A DNA stretch of 64,000 nucleotides. Origin: Phymatolithon calcareum. Lineage: Eukaryota > Rhodophyta > Florideophyceae > Hapalidiales. Within the stretch, counting starts at the first letter, position 1; each line of letters begins with the position of its first letter. Position numbers and translations under genes: made by a program. Location of the stretch: assembly GCA_977006965.1 (NCBI GenBank), contig OZ345363.1, positions 2,108,001 to 2,172,000 of the forward strand, given 5' to 3'. Shown piece by piece: positions 11,527 through 22,200 of this stretch. A model generated the notes under the pieces. It did no database searches. It worked only from the letters and a program-made list of their open reading frames with translations, and had not been told where the DNA came from.

Positions 11527-11745
11527 AGCAACTGTTTAGTTCTTTATTTGAAAACCCTCATTAACACTCATAAGACTGTACGGGAGCAGCTTTTCATAAC
11601 TCGTTCATTCTAGTATATTGCCTGGTCCCTAATACAGGGACTTGTCGTTTTCCAATTATGGTGACGCTGTAGAGTAGTATGGAGTCTAATGCCTATTCTG
11701 TTCTCACTACTGGTACTGCGAGATGACAGGTGTATCAAGGCAGAA
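11527..11745 (-). mobile_element. LINE family E, 3' fragment
   Basis: Reverse complement of 38211-38422. It begins with GCAACTGTTTAGTT and continues through CTCATTAACACTCATAAGACTGTACGGGAGCAG, the TCCCTAATACAGGGAC block and GGTGACGCTGTAGAGTAGTATGGAGTC. No protein is recognisable in it. The copy at 38.2 kb defines the 3' end by an A tail and a target duplication. Confidence 0.7.
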
Positions 11746-11998
11746 AGTGGCCAACCACAAATTGTAGAGTAGGAGCAGGTTTTCTTCATTCCGAATAAAC
11801 CAGGAAAAAGAAGCTTGGACAGGTGCAGGGCCATGTGTCACATCCTGACTAAGCGCGCACTCGACGAGCTCCTAACCATGTTTCAGGCTGTGGACAAGTA
11901 AGGACTGGCCTCAACCTAAAATCACAGAGTGCCACAGGACAGGGAAGTAATTTTCCCCCTCGAGGTCCCGAAGGAGAGTAGTTGTGGGGTTTTGTACC

Positions 11999-12060
11999 CC
12001 ACTGCATCGTGTTACACCAGAGGTGGGTGTTTGTAGTCCACTGAATCGTGTTACACCAAC
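11999..12060 (+). repeat. Two-copy tandem repeat
   Basis: CCACTGCATCGTGTTACACCA and CCACTGAATCGTGTTACACCA stand in tandem, about 40 bp apart. A related word (CCACCGAATCGTGAC) occurs near 31427, just before another shared block, so this belongs to a dispersed repeat. Confidence 0.5.
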
Positions 12061-12089
12061 AAGAAAAGAAACTCTTCCAGAGACAGAAT

Positions 12090-12210
12090 CCAGCCAAAAC
12101 CTCTTGGCACGAGGAAAGTTGCCCCAAGCCGCTTGGGGCTTGGGCCAAGCGTCAGCAGATGCGTTGGTAAATTTTAAATAAAAATCTACCTTTCTTCGTC
12201 TTCTTCATTC
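12090..12210 (+). repeat. Dispersed repeat, copy 1 (inverted to 61240-61345)
   Basis: GGAAAGTTGCCCCAAG, GCGTCAGCAGATGCGTT and TTTAAATAAAAATCTACCTTT all return in reverse complement at 61256-61345. The AAATAAA end recalls the LINE 3' tips in this window. It is likely the 3' end of a further retroelement family. Confidence 0.55.
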
Positions 12211-12727
12211 CGAATAGCGGGAGGGCAGCAATGAGGACAAGAATTCACGAACCAAGGAGACAATCTCACAATTAAGATAACAATTTACGAAACAGGACGG
12301 AATCCATTCCATTTGGTCAAACGGTTTTCAAGGAGAACCACGAATACGGCCGCTTTCTGCTATACGTGTGGTAGATTCCCGCAAGACTAAGCCCTGTACT
12401 CTGACCAGAAGCCGCGAATCAAGGGACCGGATTGGCGCTGACCCGGTGATTGTGGTTCAGGTTCAGTGAGATTGGTAAGAGTCTGTTGATTTACTTTATC
12501 GTTGATCGATAGTATGGAGGGAACCACTATGTCTTTTGTACTCTACACCAGACTGCATGCAAGGCTGCATATTACGAAATTGGAAGGATGATGTCGTGTT
12601 GCTTATCGAACATTGTAGTCCTTGGGTAATCCTCGATTGAAGAGTTCACCACTATATCTTGCAGGGGTGAAGAAGGGAATTTAACAGATTTGAAAACATA
12701 TGCAGAATGAACAAGGCCTCTAATTAA

Positions 12728-13690
12728 ACGATATGGGCGAGGCTTCCTCTGATGCTACCTACCTTTGTGCAGCTCACGAAACGCCCACTAGAATCGCGGA
12801 CGGGAAAACTCAGGATTCAAAGTAATCCTATCTCAGTCCTCTACAGGATTGCTGGTGCTTGGACTCGACCGCTTTTTGCCTTGCCTTATACGAATCAATA
12901 CAGGCCTTCTTCGTTCTCCATGCGTTCTATGAGTGTCTTGCTAAATAGTGAGAGCTCATCTAGCGCCTTTTCTGCTTCTAGTCGTTTTTCTCCTTCTAGG
13001 TCGTACCCTGCTAGTGTGCCTTCAGGGGTCTCCATATGCTCTCTGGCTCTTGTGCCGTATTCTTCGGCCTTAGTTGTTGTTGACACCTGTGGGAATCTTC
13101 CGCAGGCATACTGCAGTGCGAGTTGTCTGTGCTGCACCTTGGGGAACTTGAGTATTGCTGGCAATTCACTTGTCTTATCGTATGGAATCTTCCTTTTCCG
13201 CTTCGATTCTAGGCGGTCTCCTTCCATTGCCAGAAATTTAGATCGAAGTGTTTGTGAACACTGGTTTATCAAGTACCACTCGTATCTGTTAAGTCTACTG
13301 GAGCCGTAAGGATGTGGAGTTGTTTACCAGCTCTGATAAATCCCGCAATAAAAGAAAGAAAGAAAGAACACTGGTTTGTTTGGATATCCTTTCCAGCTTC
13401 ACCAAACGGCTCTCTGGTTTCCATCGCGGTGATATCTTTCCTTGTGTACTGCAATTCATGGTTGTTTCTGCTTTCGGGCACTTCATTTGGATACATACGT
13501 TCCTTCTCCTTGTTCCTTCTCAGCATTTTGAAGGCCAACATTTCTCGACGATGTGGAGCCGTCTGGATCAGGCACAGGAGACGGAGCCTGTCCGTCCTTC
13601 CTCGGGCCAGGCAAAAGCAGACTGCTCCTGGCAACTTCGCAGAGCCGGGGCTTTCCACCAGGTAACAACTCAACCAAAGTCAGTGCGCCC
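12728..13690 (-). mobile_element. LINE family B, C-terminal fragment
   Basis: The minus strand encodes the end of the family B protein: ALRM-type LRRNKEKERMYPNEVPESRN, then ETREPFGEAGKDIQTNQ, LRSKFLAMEGDRLESKRKRK, LKFPKVQHRQLALQYACGRFPQVST and finally KTLIERMENEEGLY. The copy at 35.6 kb has the same order. The reading frame is broken by a 98-bp insertion (13268-13365) and a few frame shifts. The 3' tip is cut near 12728, before the usual AAATAAA end. No reverse transcriptase domain is left, so the copy is 5'-truncated. Confidence 0.8.
13268..13365 (+). mobile_element. 98-bp retroposed insert with A-rich tail
   Basis: It is flanked by the exact 12-bp duplication GAACACTGGTTT (13256-13267 and 13366-13377) and ends in AATAAAAGAAAGAAAGAAA. 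Taking it out rejoins the family B reading frame (TNQCSQTLRSKF on the minus strand). It is a SINE-like insert or the short 3' end of a LINE whose other copies are not in the window. Confidence 0.8.
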
Positions 13691-14970
13691 CTGGCTCATG
13701 AAACTTGAGATTCGATACGAACGTATCGACGCTTCTCTACCATTCAGCCCGAAACGAAAATCGAAGTCTGATTTGCCCCGCCATCATCTCTCTCCCTGGA
13801 GAGCTCGGCGTGCTGTGCATTAAGCCCTATGATTTTCACCGATTACATTCCTCAGTCATTTTTTTCAACTGATTAGTTGTTGTTTGGAAGCCGCCAAGTC
13901 CCGAGCAGCTTTTCGGTACGTGTGCAGCTGTTGGTGTCACACCTTTGCAATCTGAAAGATGACTGGAATATCGAATGGTTCGTCGTACGTTATTTTTCTC
14001 CTTCTTCTTGATTCGAGTCATTCACCTTCTTTGGTGAACTGGAGTCTTCGGAAAGGGCTTTGGTTTTCTCTTTCCTACATATGCTTGAGGGGAACCGCCA
14101 ACTGTTTCCTTTGCACCATCAAGGCATCTTCTTCGCCTTTCCCCATTTTATACTGCGGGGAAGTTTGAATGCATGAGTCAGACCTCAGAGGATATTGTCG
14201 CAGTTGAAAGATATAGCGGTCGTTCCTTATTCCGCCCCTAATTAACTCTCAGCGTCTTTGTTCTCTGACGTAGAGCATGACTATCTACGATTGTGATTTT
14301 AAGCGAAGTACATAAAATAGACTCTACGTCATGTGCTTCATGCGAGGTTCATCTTCTTTTTGAATGCATATTGTGCGATCCCCTTCATGTACATGAAAGC
14401 ACCTACTCTGACTTGCTATTTGAAATATTCCTCGTCGCGTCGAGCTGGCGGTACTTACAAGGCCGCTTTAACGAGGAGTCACTGAAGCCAATGGGCGCAT
14501 CTCACCGTGCATGCGGGCTTAAACACGTGCTGTCGACCAGCTCCGCATGTTTAAGCTTCCACCACAACGGTATACAGGCGCAGAGGTCAGAGCGGTCGAC
14601 GGTCGTGCCCCGGACTCCCGAACCAGTATGATAGCATCGTTTGACCGCTTGATGTATTCCTAGTCCATGAATCGAAGACAGTCGACAGTGATGACAATGA
14701 CTGCTGGCCAAAGCAATACTGTAGGGCCGTCTCCCGGGACTGTACTGTAAGCATGTTTCATTTTCGAGAATTGGATTATTTCAGGCGAGATACAGTAGAG
14801 AAAATAGTTCCAATTCACTTTGCATGTGTTTGCCGTATGTGGTTGTTCCACACCAAGCGAAACGATTGTATTCACACAAGGCGCACTGTATGCACCAAGA
14901 AACGAAGGGGGGCACACATGCGCGCGACGGTCCTGCCGGACCTAAAGGCGCTGGGCACGCATAAGAGCAA
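13691..14970. other. No recognisable gene
   Basis: The sequence changes from repeat-rich to the gene island. CTGTACTGTAAGC at about 14740 is one of several TACTGTA words listed under the 24-27 kb region. No supported reading frame. Confidence 0.4.
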
Positions 14971-14997
14971 GTGGATGAGATTGCGACAAGCACAAGA

Positions 14998-15393
14998 ATG
15001 GGCGCACAACCGAGCACACTTGCAAGTCAGGAAGTTGCAACTTGTGCCGCTCAAAATGAATCCGAGTGCCAAGATCAAGCGACCGTGGCGGAAGACGCAG
15101 GCCCAGATGTGCCGGAGATGGTGGTACAAGGCAAGGCGGAAGTGGCGGGAATGAAGGACGATGTGCAAGGGCAGTGTGATGTGTGCAAGAAGGACAAGAA
15201 GGAGGAAGTGCAGAAGCTCAGCAATCTGAATGAGGAAATTGAGCGATTGGTGAAGGACTTGGTTTACACCGTTGAGATGCTGTCGAGCCAGCTCGGGCAG
15301 GCGAAGGCGGAAGTTGTGCGGTTGCAGAATGTGAATGCGCTTCTAAATGACAGAATTCAAATTTTTAAGATAGGAGATAGTCTCCTGGAGTGA
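14998..15393 (+). CDS. Hypothetical coiled-coil protein (131 aa)
   Basis: ATG at 14998 (MGAQPSTLASQEVATC) is the first ATG after an in-frame TAA near 14962. The N-terminal half is acidic and unstructured (AEDAGPDVPEMVVQ). A CDVCKKDKKEE segment follows, and then a clear heptad region at about residues 64-120 (LSNLNEEIERLVKDL, EMLSSQLGQAKAEVVRLQN) predicted to form a coiled coil. It ends IFKIGDSLLE. I do not recognise a family. Similar short coiled coils occur in many scaffold and cytoskeletal proteins. It lies upstream of, and in the same direction as, the TPX2-like gene. It may also be the last exon of a longer gene. Confidence 0.5.
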   Translation: MGAQPSTLASQEVATCAAQNESECQDQATVAEDAGPDVPEMVVQGKAEVAGMKDDVQGQCDVCKKDKKEEVQKLSNLNEEIERLVKDLVYTVEMLSSQLGQAKAEVVRLQNVNALLNDRIQIFKIGDSLLE

Positions 15394-16220
15394 GTAGACG
15401 GTTTGTAATAATCGTCGCGACGACGGCGGCAGGCATTATATTAATTAAAAGGATTTTCGCGAATGCATGCATGAGTTGCGATAACGATTGCGGCTTCCGT
15501 TGCCGGAAGCCGCTGTAGACGCGCGGTCTGCGAAAGGAAGGCGCACGCACAAGATTGCATGCTCAAACGCGATGATGGCAATTGTCACGAATCGTTCGTT
15601 CAAGGACAGCAGTCCCTTACTTTGTTCAAGCATCTTGGGCGAGATAAAGTATGATAGTATTGTCCATGCACCTCAAGTTCGTTGCATCCTCAAGAGCCGT
15701 AGCTGATACATGATATATTCATTAGAGCGAGCTTCGACATCATTCTAATCGACATTCCACGACTCATGCTGATTAGCATCATGCACTCTAAAGAGATCAT
15801 GAGTTTCTAGAAAAATACGAAATTTTATCCACATACCCTTATTTTTCCGCATTTCTCGTGGCAGTATTTTCACTGATGTTGCATCCAGACGGAATCGATT
15901 CCATATCAATCAGTCTTTGATGCCATCAGAGACCCCTGTTGATGTCAATCCTTTTCGACTGTCACGCTGTAGCCAAGTGTCGTCGCGGGACATCATTAAT
16001 CCACCTCCCTTATCTATGATTGCTCGCCCAAAATCTGGCCCACAATCTGCCCCGACAAAACTGCTGTCGGAGCGTTTGTCATACTTTGCATCTCCGCGAC
16101 GATCCAATACACAGTTCCCAACTCCTTCTGTCTTCCCTCTCGAAACGGCGCTGAAAAGGCCGTCAGGCAGGCCTGCGACCTCTACCGGTCCCCCGCAGCA
16201 CTCTGTGCATTTCGGGCCCC
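15394..16220. other. Intergenic / 5' region of the TPX2-like gene
   Basis: 15.4-15.85 kb is A/T-richer and has no coding signal. From about 15.9 kb the composition becomes like the following gene. A Pro/Ser-rich open frame at about 15917-16261 (+), in another phase, may be 5' untranslated sequence or an upstream exon. Confidence 0.4.
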
Positions 16221-19200
16221 ATGGCGAACACTGGCGATTCCGTACCCGCTCTCTGCGTTGACGAAAAGAACAATCGCGGTAAACCTGCCAAGCTGCTCTC
16301 ATCGCCCGTCACACCGCCCGCCGCAACCGCGGCTGCACCAGCTGCAATCGGCGTGAAGGCAAAGAAGATGGATCCACCATCTACTACTACGGGGAAATCG
16401 ATTTCAGGGCAAGCATCGAACGCTGGTGCAAAAATACTCGCAGCTAAACACGCTACGCAGCCTGTTTCCGCTTCAACTGTCAAATCCTCAGTCCCCCCAA
16501 CCCGTCCTGTTTCATCCCCTGCCCCCACTTCACCCGTGAAGAAGGCTACCGCGCCCGCCATCGCACCCGCCGCAAAGGCGAACCCGATGCATTCTACCGC
16601 CCGTCCTGCATCAGGTGCGCCCGCTGTGACTGTCACCAGAACTGCCGCACCCTCCCGGACGCCCTCTACCGCACCGTCCACATCCGCTGCACCTCTCAAG
16701 CCCGCCACACAGATCACAGCCTCGCCCGCACGCACGTCTCCTTTGTCCAGCACTAAGGCAGTCTCCCCAACTGCCGCTCGCCCTGTCGCCTCTCCAGCAT
16801 TGTCTGCGATTGCAAAGAAGCCGGCTGCACCCACAAGTCCCACAAAACGCACTTCAGCGCAATCCGCGCCCCGTCCCGTTGCGTCGCCCGCGGCCTCTGT
16901 CCCTCGCGCCAACCAAACCCCCACCCCTGCCGCAAACCGTGGAGCCGCATCATCCTCTATAGGGGTAACGAAGACTGCATCCTCCGCTGTAAAGCCCACA
17001 CCCGCCGCCACACTCGCGCCGCGAGCCGCAGCAGCCACTCCGCCTGCCACCGCTCCAAAAAGAGCCGTTGGCCCCGCGCACGCATCGATCGCAAAGCCGG
17101 CGGCAACCCCTGTTGCATCGCCTTCGCCTGCTTCCGCTGCAAAGAAGCCCACGACGCCCACATCGGTCGCAAAACGCTCGCCCGTAGCCGCGCCGCCGCC
17201 ACCGCGCGTCCCGGCGCCCGCCGCACTAGCATCGAAGGCAGTTGCGCCCGCATCACCGTCCGCCGCAAAGTCCACTGTCACATCCGCCCCAGTGCAGCGC
17301 ACCGCGGCGCCGGCTGCCCTGAAGAAGGCTGCTGTTTCCGCGTCTGATTCTCCCACAAAGCAGGTGGCAACGACGCCAGCATCTCGCACCGCTGTGCCAG
17401 CTACTGTCGTTCAGAAGGCGGCTGTCGCTGCCCGCTCGCCTTCCGCGACGCCCGCTGCCAATGCTCCGAAGAGAGCAGTCGCGGCGCCCCGCACCGCAAC
17501 GCCAGTTGCCGCTGCTCCGAAGGCAATTTCTCCTGCATCTGCCGCAAAACCATCCGCTGCTGTGCCGGTGGTGTGCACTCCCGCTCTAGCCGTGAAGAAG
17601 GCTGCCGCATCGGCTCCGCCTCGAGTCGCTGCCACCGCTTCTACCGCGCCCGTCCCCACCCCTGCCGCAAAGCCCGCAACCGGCGCCCCGATCCGACCTG
17701 TTGCATCACCGACCAAGAAGCCAGTCGCGGCACCTAGCGCGCCAAAGGTTACGGCCGCTCAGGTCGCACCGGTTCGGCCTGCTGCAACCAAGACGGGAAC
17801 CCCGGCCTCGCGCGCTCCCGCAGCTTCCGTTTCGCCGACGAAGAAAGTTGCATCTCCTGTGGCAAAAGCCAAGACTGCGCCCGTCTCTCCAGTCACTGCG
17901 GCCCGCCCCGTTGCAGCGACGCCTGCAGTCGCCAACGTCAAGTCGGCACCGGCATCTCCGGTCCCGCCGGCACGAGTAGCCTCTACAGCTGCCAAGAAAG
18001 TCGCATCACCGGTCCCTGGTGTCCAAGCGGCCCCGCGAGTCGCAGCGCCCCGTGCATCCGTAGCGCCGACTGTTACAAAGGCTACTTCTCCGGCGCCCAC
18101 ACCTGCTGCTAAAGCGGCGCCAGTCGCACTGGCCCCTCAAGTCGCGGCGCCACGTTCGCCGGTTGCTTCCACGTCGACAGCGAAAAAGGTTCCATCGCCT
18201 GCCACTGCTGTCGCAGCTGCACCCGCAACGCGAGTTGCAGCGCCTCGCTCCCCAGTTTCTGCCCCTTCAGTTGTGAAAACGGTTGCATCTCCGGCGTCAG
18301 TACCCACAGCGCAAGCAAAAGCATCGGTTTCTTCCGCCCCCGTTGTGAAAAAAGTTACATCTCCAGCTCCTGTGCCAACAGCGAAGGTGACGGCGAAGGC
18401 GTCGCCAGTAGCTGCACCGGTAACGAGAGTCACAGCGCCACGCTCGCCAGTTTCTGCGGCGCGGACAGTTAACAAGGTTCCATCGCCTGCTACTGCTGTC
18501 GCAGCTGCACCGGCAACGCGAGTCGCCGCGCCTCGCTCCCCAGTTTCCACCCCGTCAGTTGTGAAAACGGTTGCATCTCCTGTTTCCGTACCCACAGCAC
18601 AGGCAAAGGCGCAGGTTGCCTCCGCTCCCGTCGTGAAAAAAGTCGCATCTCCGGCTCCTGTGCCAGCTGCAAAAGCGAAGGCGTCGCCTGTAGCTACACC
18701 GACAACGAGAGTCGCAGCGCCACGCTCGCCGGTTGTTTCCGCGCCGGCAGTGAAAAAGGCTGGATCCCCAGCAACTGCTGTAGTAGCTGCACCAACAACG
18801 CGAGTCGCAGCACCTCGCTCTCCGGTTTCTGCTTCAGTTGTAAAAACGGTTACATCTCCGGCTTCCGTACCCACAGCGCAAGCAAAGGCGCAGGTTGCTT
18901 CCGCTCCCGTCGCGAAAAAAGTCGCATCTCCAGCTCCTGTGCCAGCTGCAAAAGCTAAGACATCGCCTGTAGCTACACCGGCAACGAGAGTCGCAGCACC
19001 ACGCTCGCCGGTTGTTTCCGCGTCGACAGTGAAAAAGGCTGGATCCCCAGCAACTGCTGTAGCAGCTGCATCAACAACGCGAGTCGCAGCGCCTCGCTCT
19101 CCGGTTTCTGCTTCAGTTGTGAAAACAGTTGCATCTCCGGCTTCCGTACCCACAGCACAGGCAAGGGCGCAGGTTGCCTCCGCTCCCGTTGTGAATAAAG

Positions 19201-22200
19201 CCGTATCTCCGGCTCCTGTGACAACAGCGAAAGCTAAGGCGTCGCCTGTAGCTACACCGGCAACGAGAGTCGCAGCACCACGCTCGCCAGTTGCTTCCTC
19301 GCCGACTGTGCAAAAGGCCGTACCCACAACGCAAGCAAAAGCACCGGTTGCTTCCGCTCCCGTTGTGAAAAAGGTCGCAACTGCGCCTTCCGTGCCAACA
19401 GCAAAAGCGAAGGCGTCGCCTGTAGCTACACCGGCAACGAGAGTCGCAGCACCACGCTCGCCAGTTGCTTCCTTGCCGACTGCGCAAAAGGCCGTACCCA
19501 CAACGCAAGCAAAAGCACCGGTTGCTTCCGCTCCCGTTGTGAAAAAGGTCGCATCTCTGGCTCCTGTACCAAAAGCGAAGGCGTCGCCTGTAGCTGGACC
19601 GGCAACGAAAGTCGCAGCGCCACGCTGGCCGGTTGCATCCACGCAGACAGTGAAAAAGGTTACATCTCCAGTTCCGACGCCAGCAGCAAAAGCGAAGACA
19701 TCACCTGTGGCTGCACCAGCAACGCGAGTCGCAGCACCACGCTCGCCGGTTGTTTCCGCGCCGGCAGTGAAAAAGGCTGGATCCCCAGCAACTGCTGTAG
19801 TAGCTGCACCAACAACGCGAGTCGCAGCGCCTCGCTCTCCGGTTTCTGCTTCAGTTGTGAAAACGGTTGCATCTCCGGCTTCCGCACCCACAACGCAAGC
19901 AAAGGTACAGGTTGCCTCCGCTCCCGTTTTGAAAAAAGCCGTATCTCCGGCTCCCGTGCCAACAGCAAAAGCGAAGGCGTCTCCCGTAGCTACACCGGCA
20001 ACGAGAGTCGCAGCACCACGCTCGCCAGTTGCTTCCTCGCCGACTGTGCAAAAGGCCGTATCCACAACGCAAGCAAAAGCACCGGTTGCTTCCGCTCCCG
20101 TTGTGAAAAAGGTCGCAACTGCGCCTTCCGTGCCAACAGCAAAAGCGAAGGCGTCGCCTGTAGCTACACCGGCAACGAAAGTCGCAGCGCCGCGCTCGCC
20201 AGTTGCATCCACGTCGACAGTGAAAAAGGTTGGATCATCTGCCACTGTTGTCACAGCTGCACCAGCTACGCGAGTTGCAGCGCCTCGCTCCCCGGTATCT
20301 GCCCCTTCAGTTGTGACATCGGTTGCATCTCCTGCTTCCGTACCCACAGCACAAGCAAGAGTACCGGTTGCTTCCGCTTCCGTTGCGAAAAAGGTCGCAT
20401 CGCCTGCTTCCGTACCAGCAGTAAAAGCGAAGGCGGCACCTGTAGCTACACCGGCAACGAGAGTCGCAGCGCCGCGCTCGCCGGTTGCATCCACGTCGAC
20501 AGTGAAAAAGGTTGCATCATCTGCAACTGCTGTCACAGCTGCACCGGCAACGCGAGTCGCAGCGCCTCGCTCTCCGGTTTCTGCCCCTTCAGTTGTGAAA
20601 ACGGTTGCATCACCGGCTTCCGTACCCATAGCGCAAGCGAAGGCACCGGTTGCTTCCGCTCCCGCTGTGAAAAAAGTCACATCTCCTGCTCCAGTGACAA
20701 CAGCAAAAGCGGAGGCGTCTCCCGTAGCTACACCGGCAACGAGAGTCGCAGCGCCGCGCTCGCCGGTTGCATCCACGTCGACAGTGAAAAAGGTTGCATC
20801 ACCTGCAACTGCTGTCACAGCTGCACCGGCAACGCGAGTCGCAGCGCCTCGCTCTCCAGTTTCTGCCCCTTCAGTTGTGAAAACGGTTGCATCACCGGCT
20901 TCCGTACCCACAGCGCAAGCGAAGGCACCGGTTGCTTCCGCTCCCGCTGTGAAAAAAGTCACATCTCCTGCTCCTTTGACAACAGCAAAAGCGAAGGCGT
21001 CTCCCGTAGCTACACCGGCAACGAGAGCCGCAGCACCACGCTCGCCGGTTGCTTCTGCGCCGACAGTGAAAAAGGTTACATCTCCGGCTTCGGCGCCAGC
21101 AACAAAAGCGAAATCGTCATCTGTGGCTGCACCGGCGACGCGAGTCGCAGTGCCAGGCTCCCCGGCTGCCTCCACTTCGGTTGTGAAAAAGGTCGCATCT
21201 CCCGCTCCCGTGCCGGTAGCAAAAGCGAAGACAGCGCCCACTTCTCCAATTGCACCGGCTCCAGCAGTCGCGACATCAAGCTCCGCAAGAGTGGCGCCCC
21301 GTACGCCGGCCGCTTCGACTGTCCGGAAGATTGCAACACCGTCGCCCAGCTCTGTCACCAAAGTGCCCGCCGCACCGGTTTCGCCTGTAAAGAAAGTTGC
21401 CTCTTCTGCGACAGCACCAGCTGCGTCAGTGTCCAGCTCAAACGCGAAGAAGGCTGCATCTCCCCCATTGACTCCTGTGGCATCGATCAAAGCCGTGCCT
21501 GCAGCTCGCGCCGCTCCAGCGCCCGTGGTTACAGCACCAGCAGTTCCCGTTGCCTCAGTTAAGAAAGCGCCGTCTCCGACGCCCACACAAGCCACTAAAG
21601 CCAAGTCCGCGTCTCTCGCTGTGGCTTCACGAGCTGCGCCGGCGAGTGCTGCGTCACCGCCGGTCACTCCGGTCGCTAAAGTCAAGGCCGTGTCAAGTGC
21701 TCCGGTCGCACAGCAGCGCGTTATCGCGGCGCCAACAGTGCCTGCTGCCTCAGCTTCTTCCACGGCTCTCAAAAAGACTGCATCACCGGCGCTTGGCCCT
21801 GTCGCGAAAGCGCGAGCACCGGCAACCAAAGCCAAGCCGGTATCCGTCGCATCAGCAGCGGCTGTGACCCCAGGCGTGGAGAAGAAAATTGCATCGCCGA
21901 CGCCGGCACTTGTCGCCAAAGCAAAAGCCTCGCCCGCCTCGTCGGTCGAAACTTCTCGCACTCCTGTGACGCCACCAGCTCCGGTCAGTGCCAAGAGCGC
22001 CAAGCAAACTGCTGTCTCTCCAATGTCCGCTCCGGCGACCAAGGCACAGAGTTTGCTCGTTTCTCCAGTAGTACCTGTCGCGGCGCCCAGTGCTCCCGAG
22101 GTAGCCGAAATCAAGAAAGCTGCATCCCAAGGGGCCACCTCAAACGAGAAGAACCTTTCCGCTCCTGTGCCCACCCCAAAAGTCCAGCCGTCGGCCACCT

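Noticed and set aside
16163-17389. 408-codon open frame on the minus strand
   Set aside because: Opposite strand of the same low-complexity gene, with only Ala/Gly/Val-rich text and no domain.
18100-21150. Regularly spaced repeats as a possible CRISPR array
   Set aside because: The units are in frame, protein-coding and continuous, without unique spacers; the window is eukaryotic.
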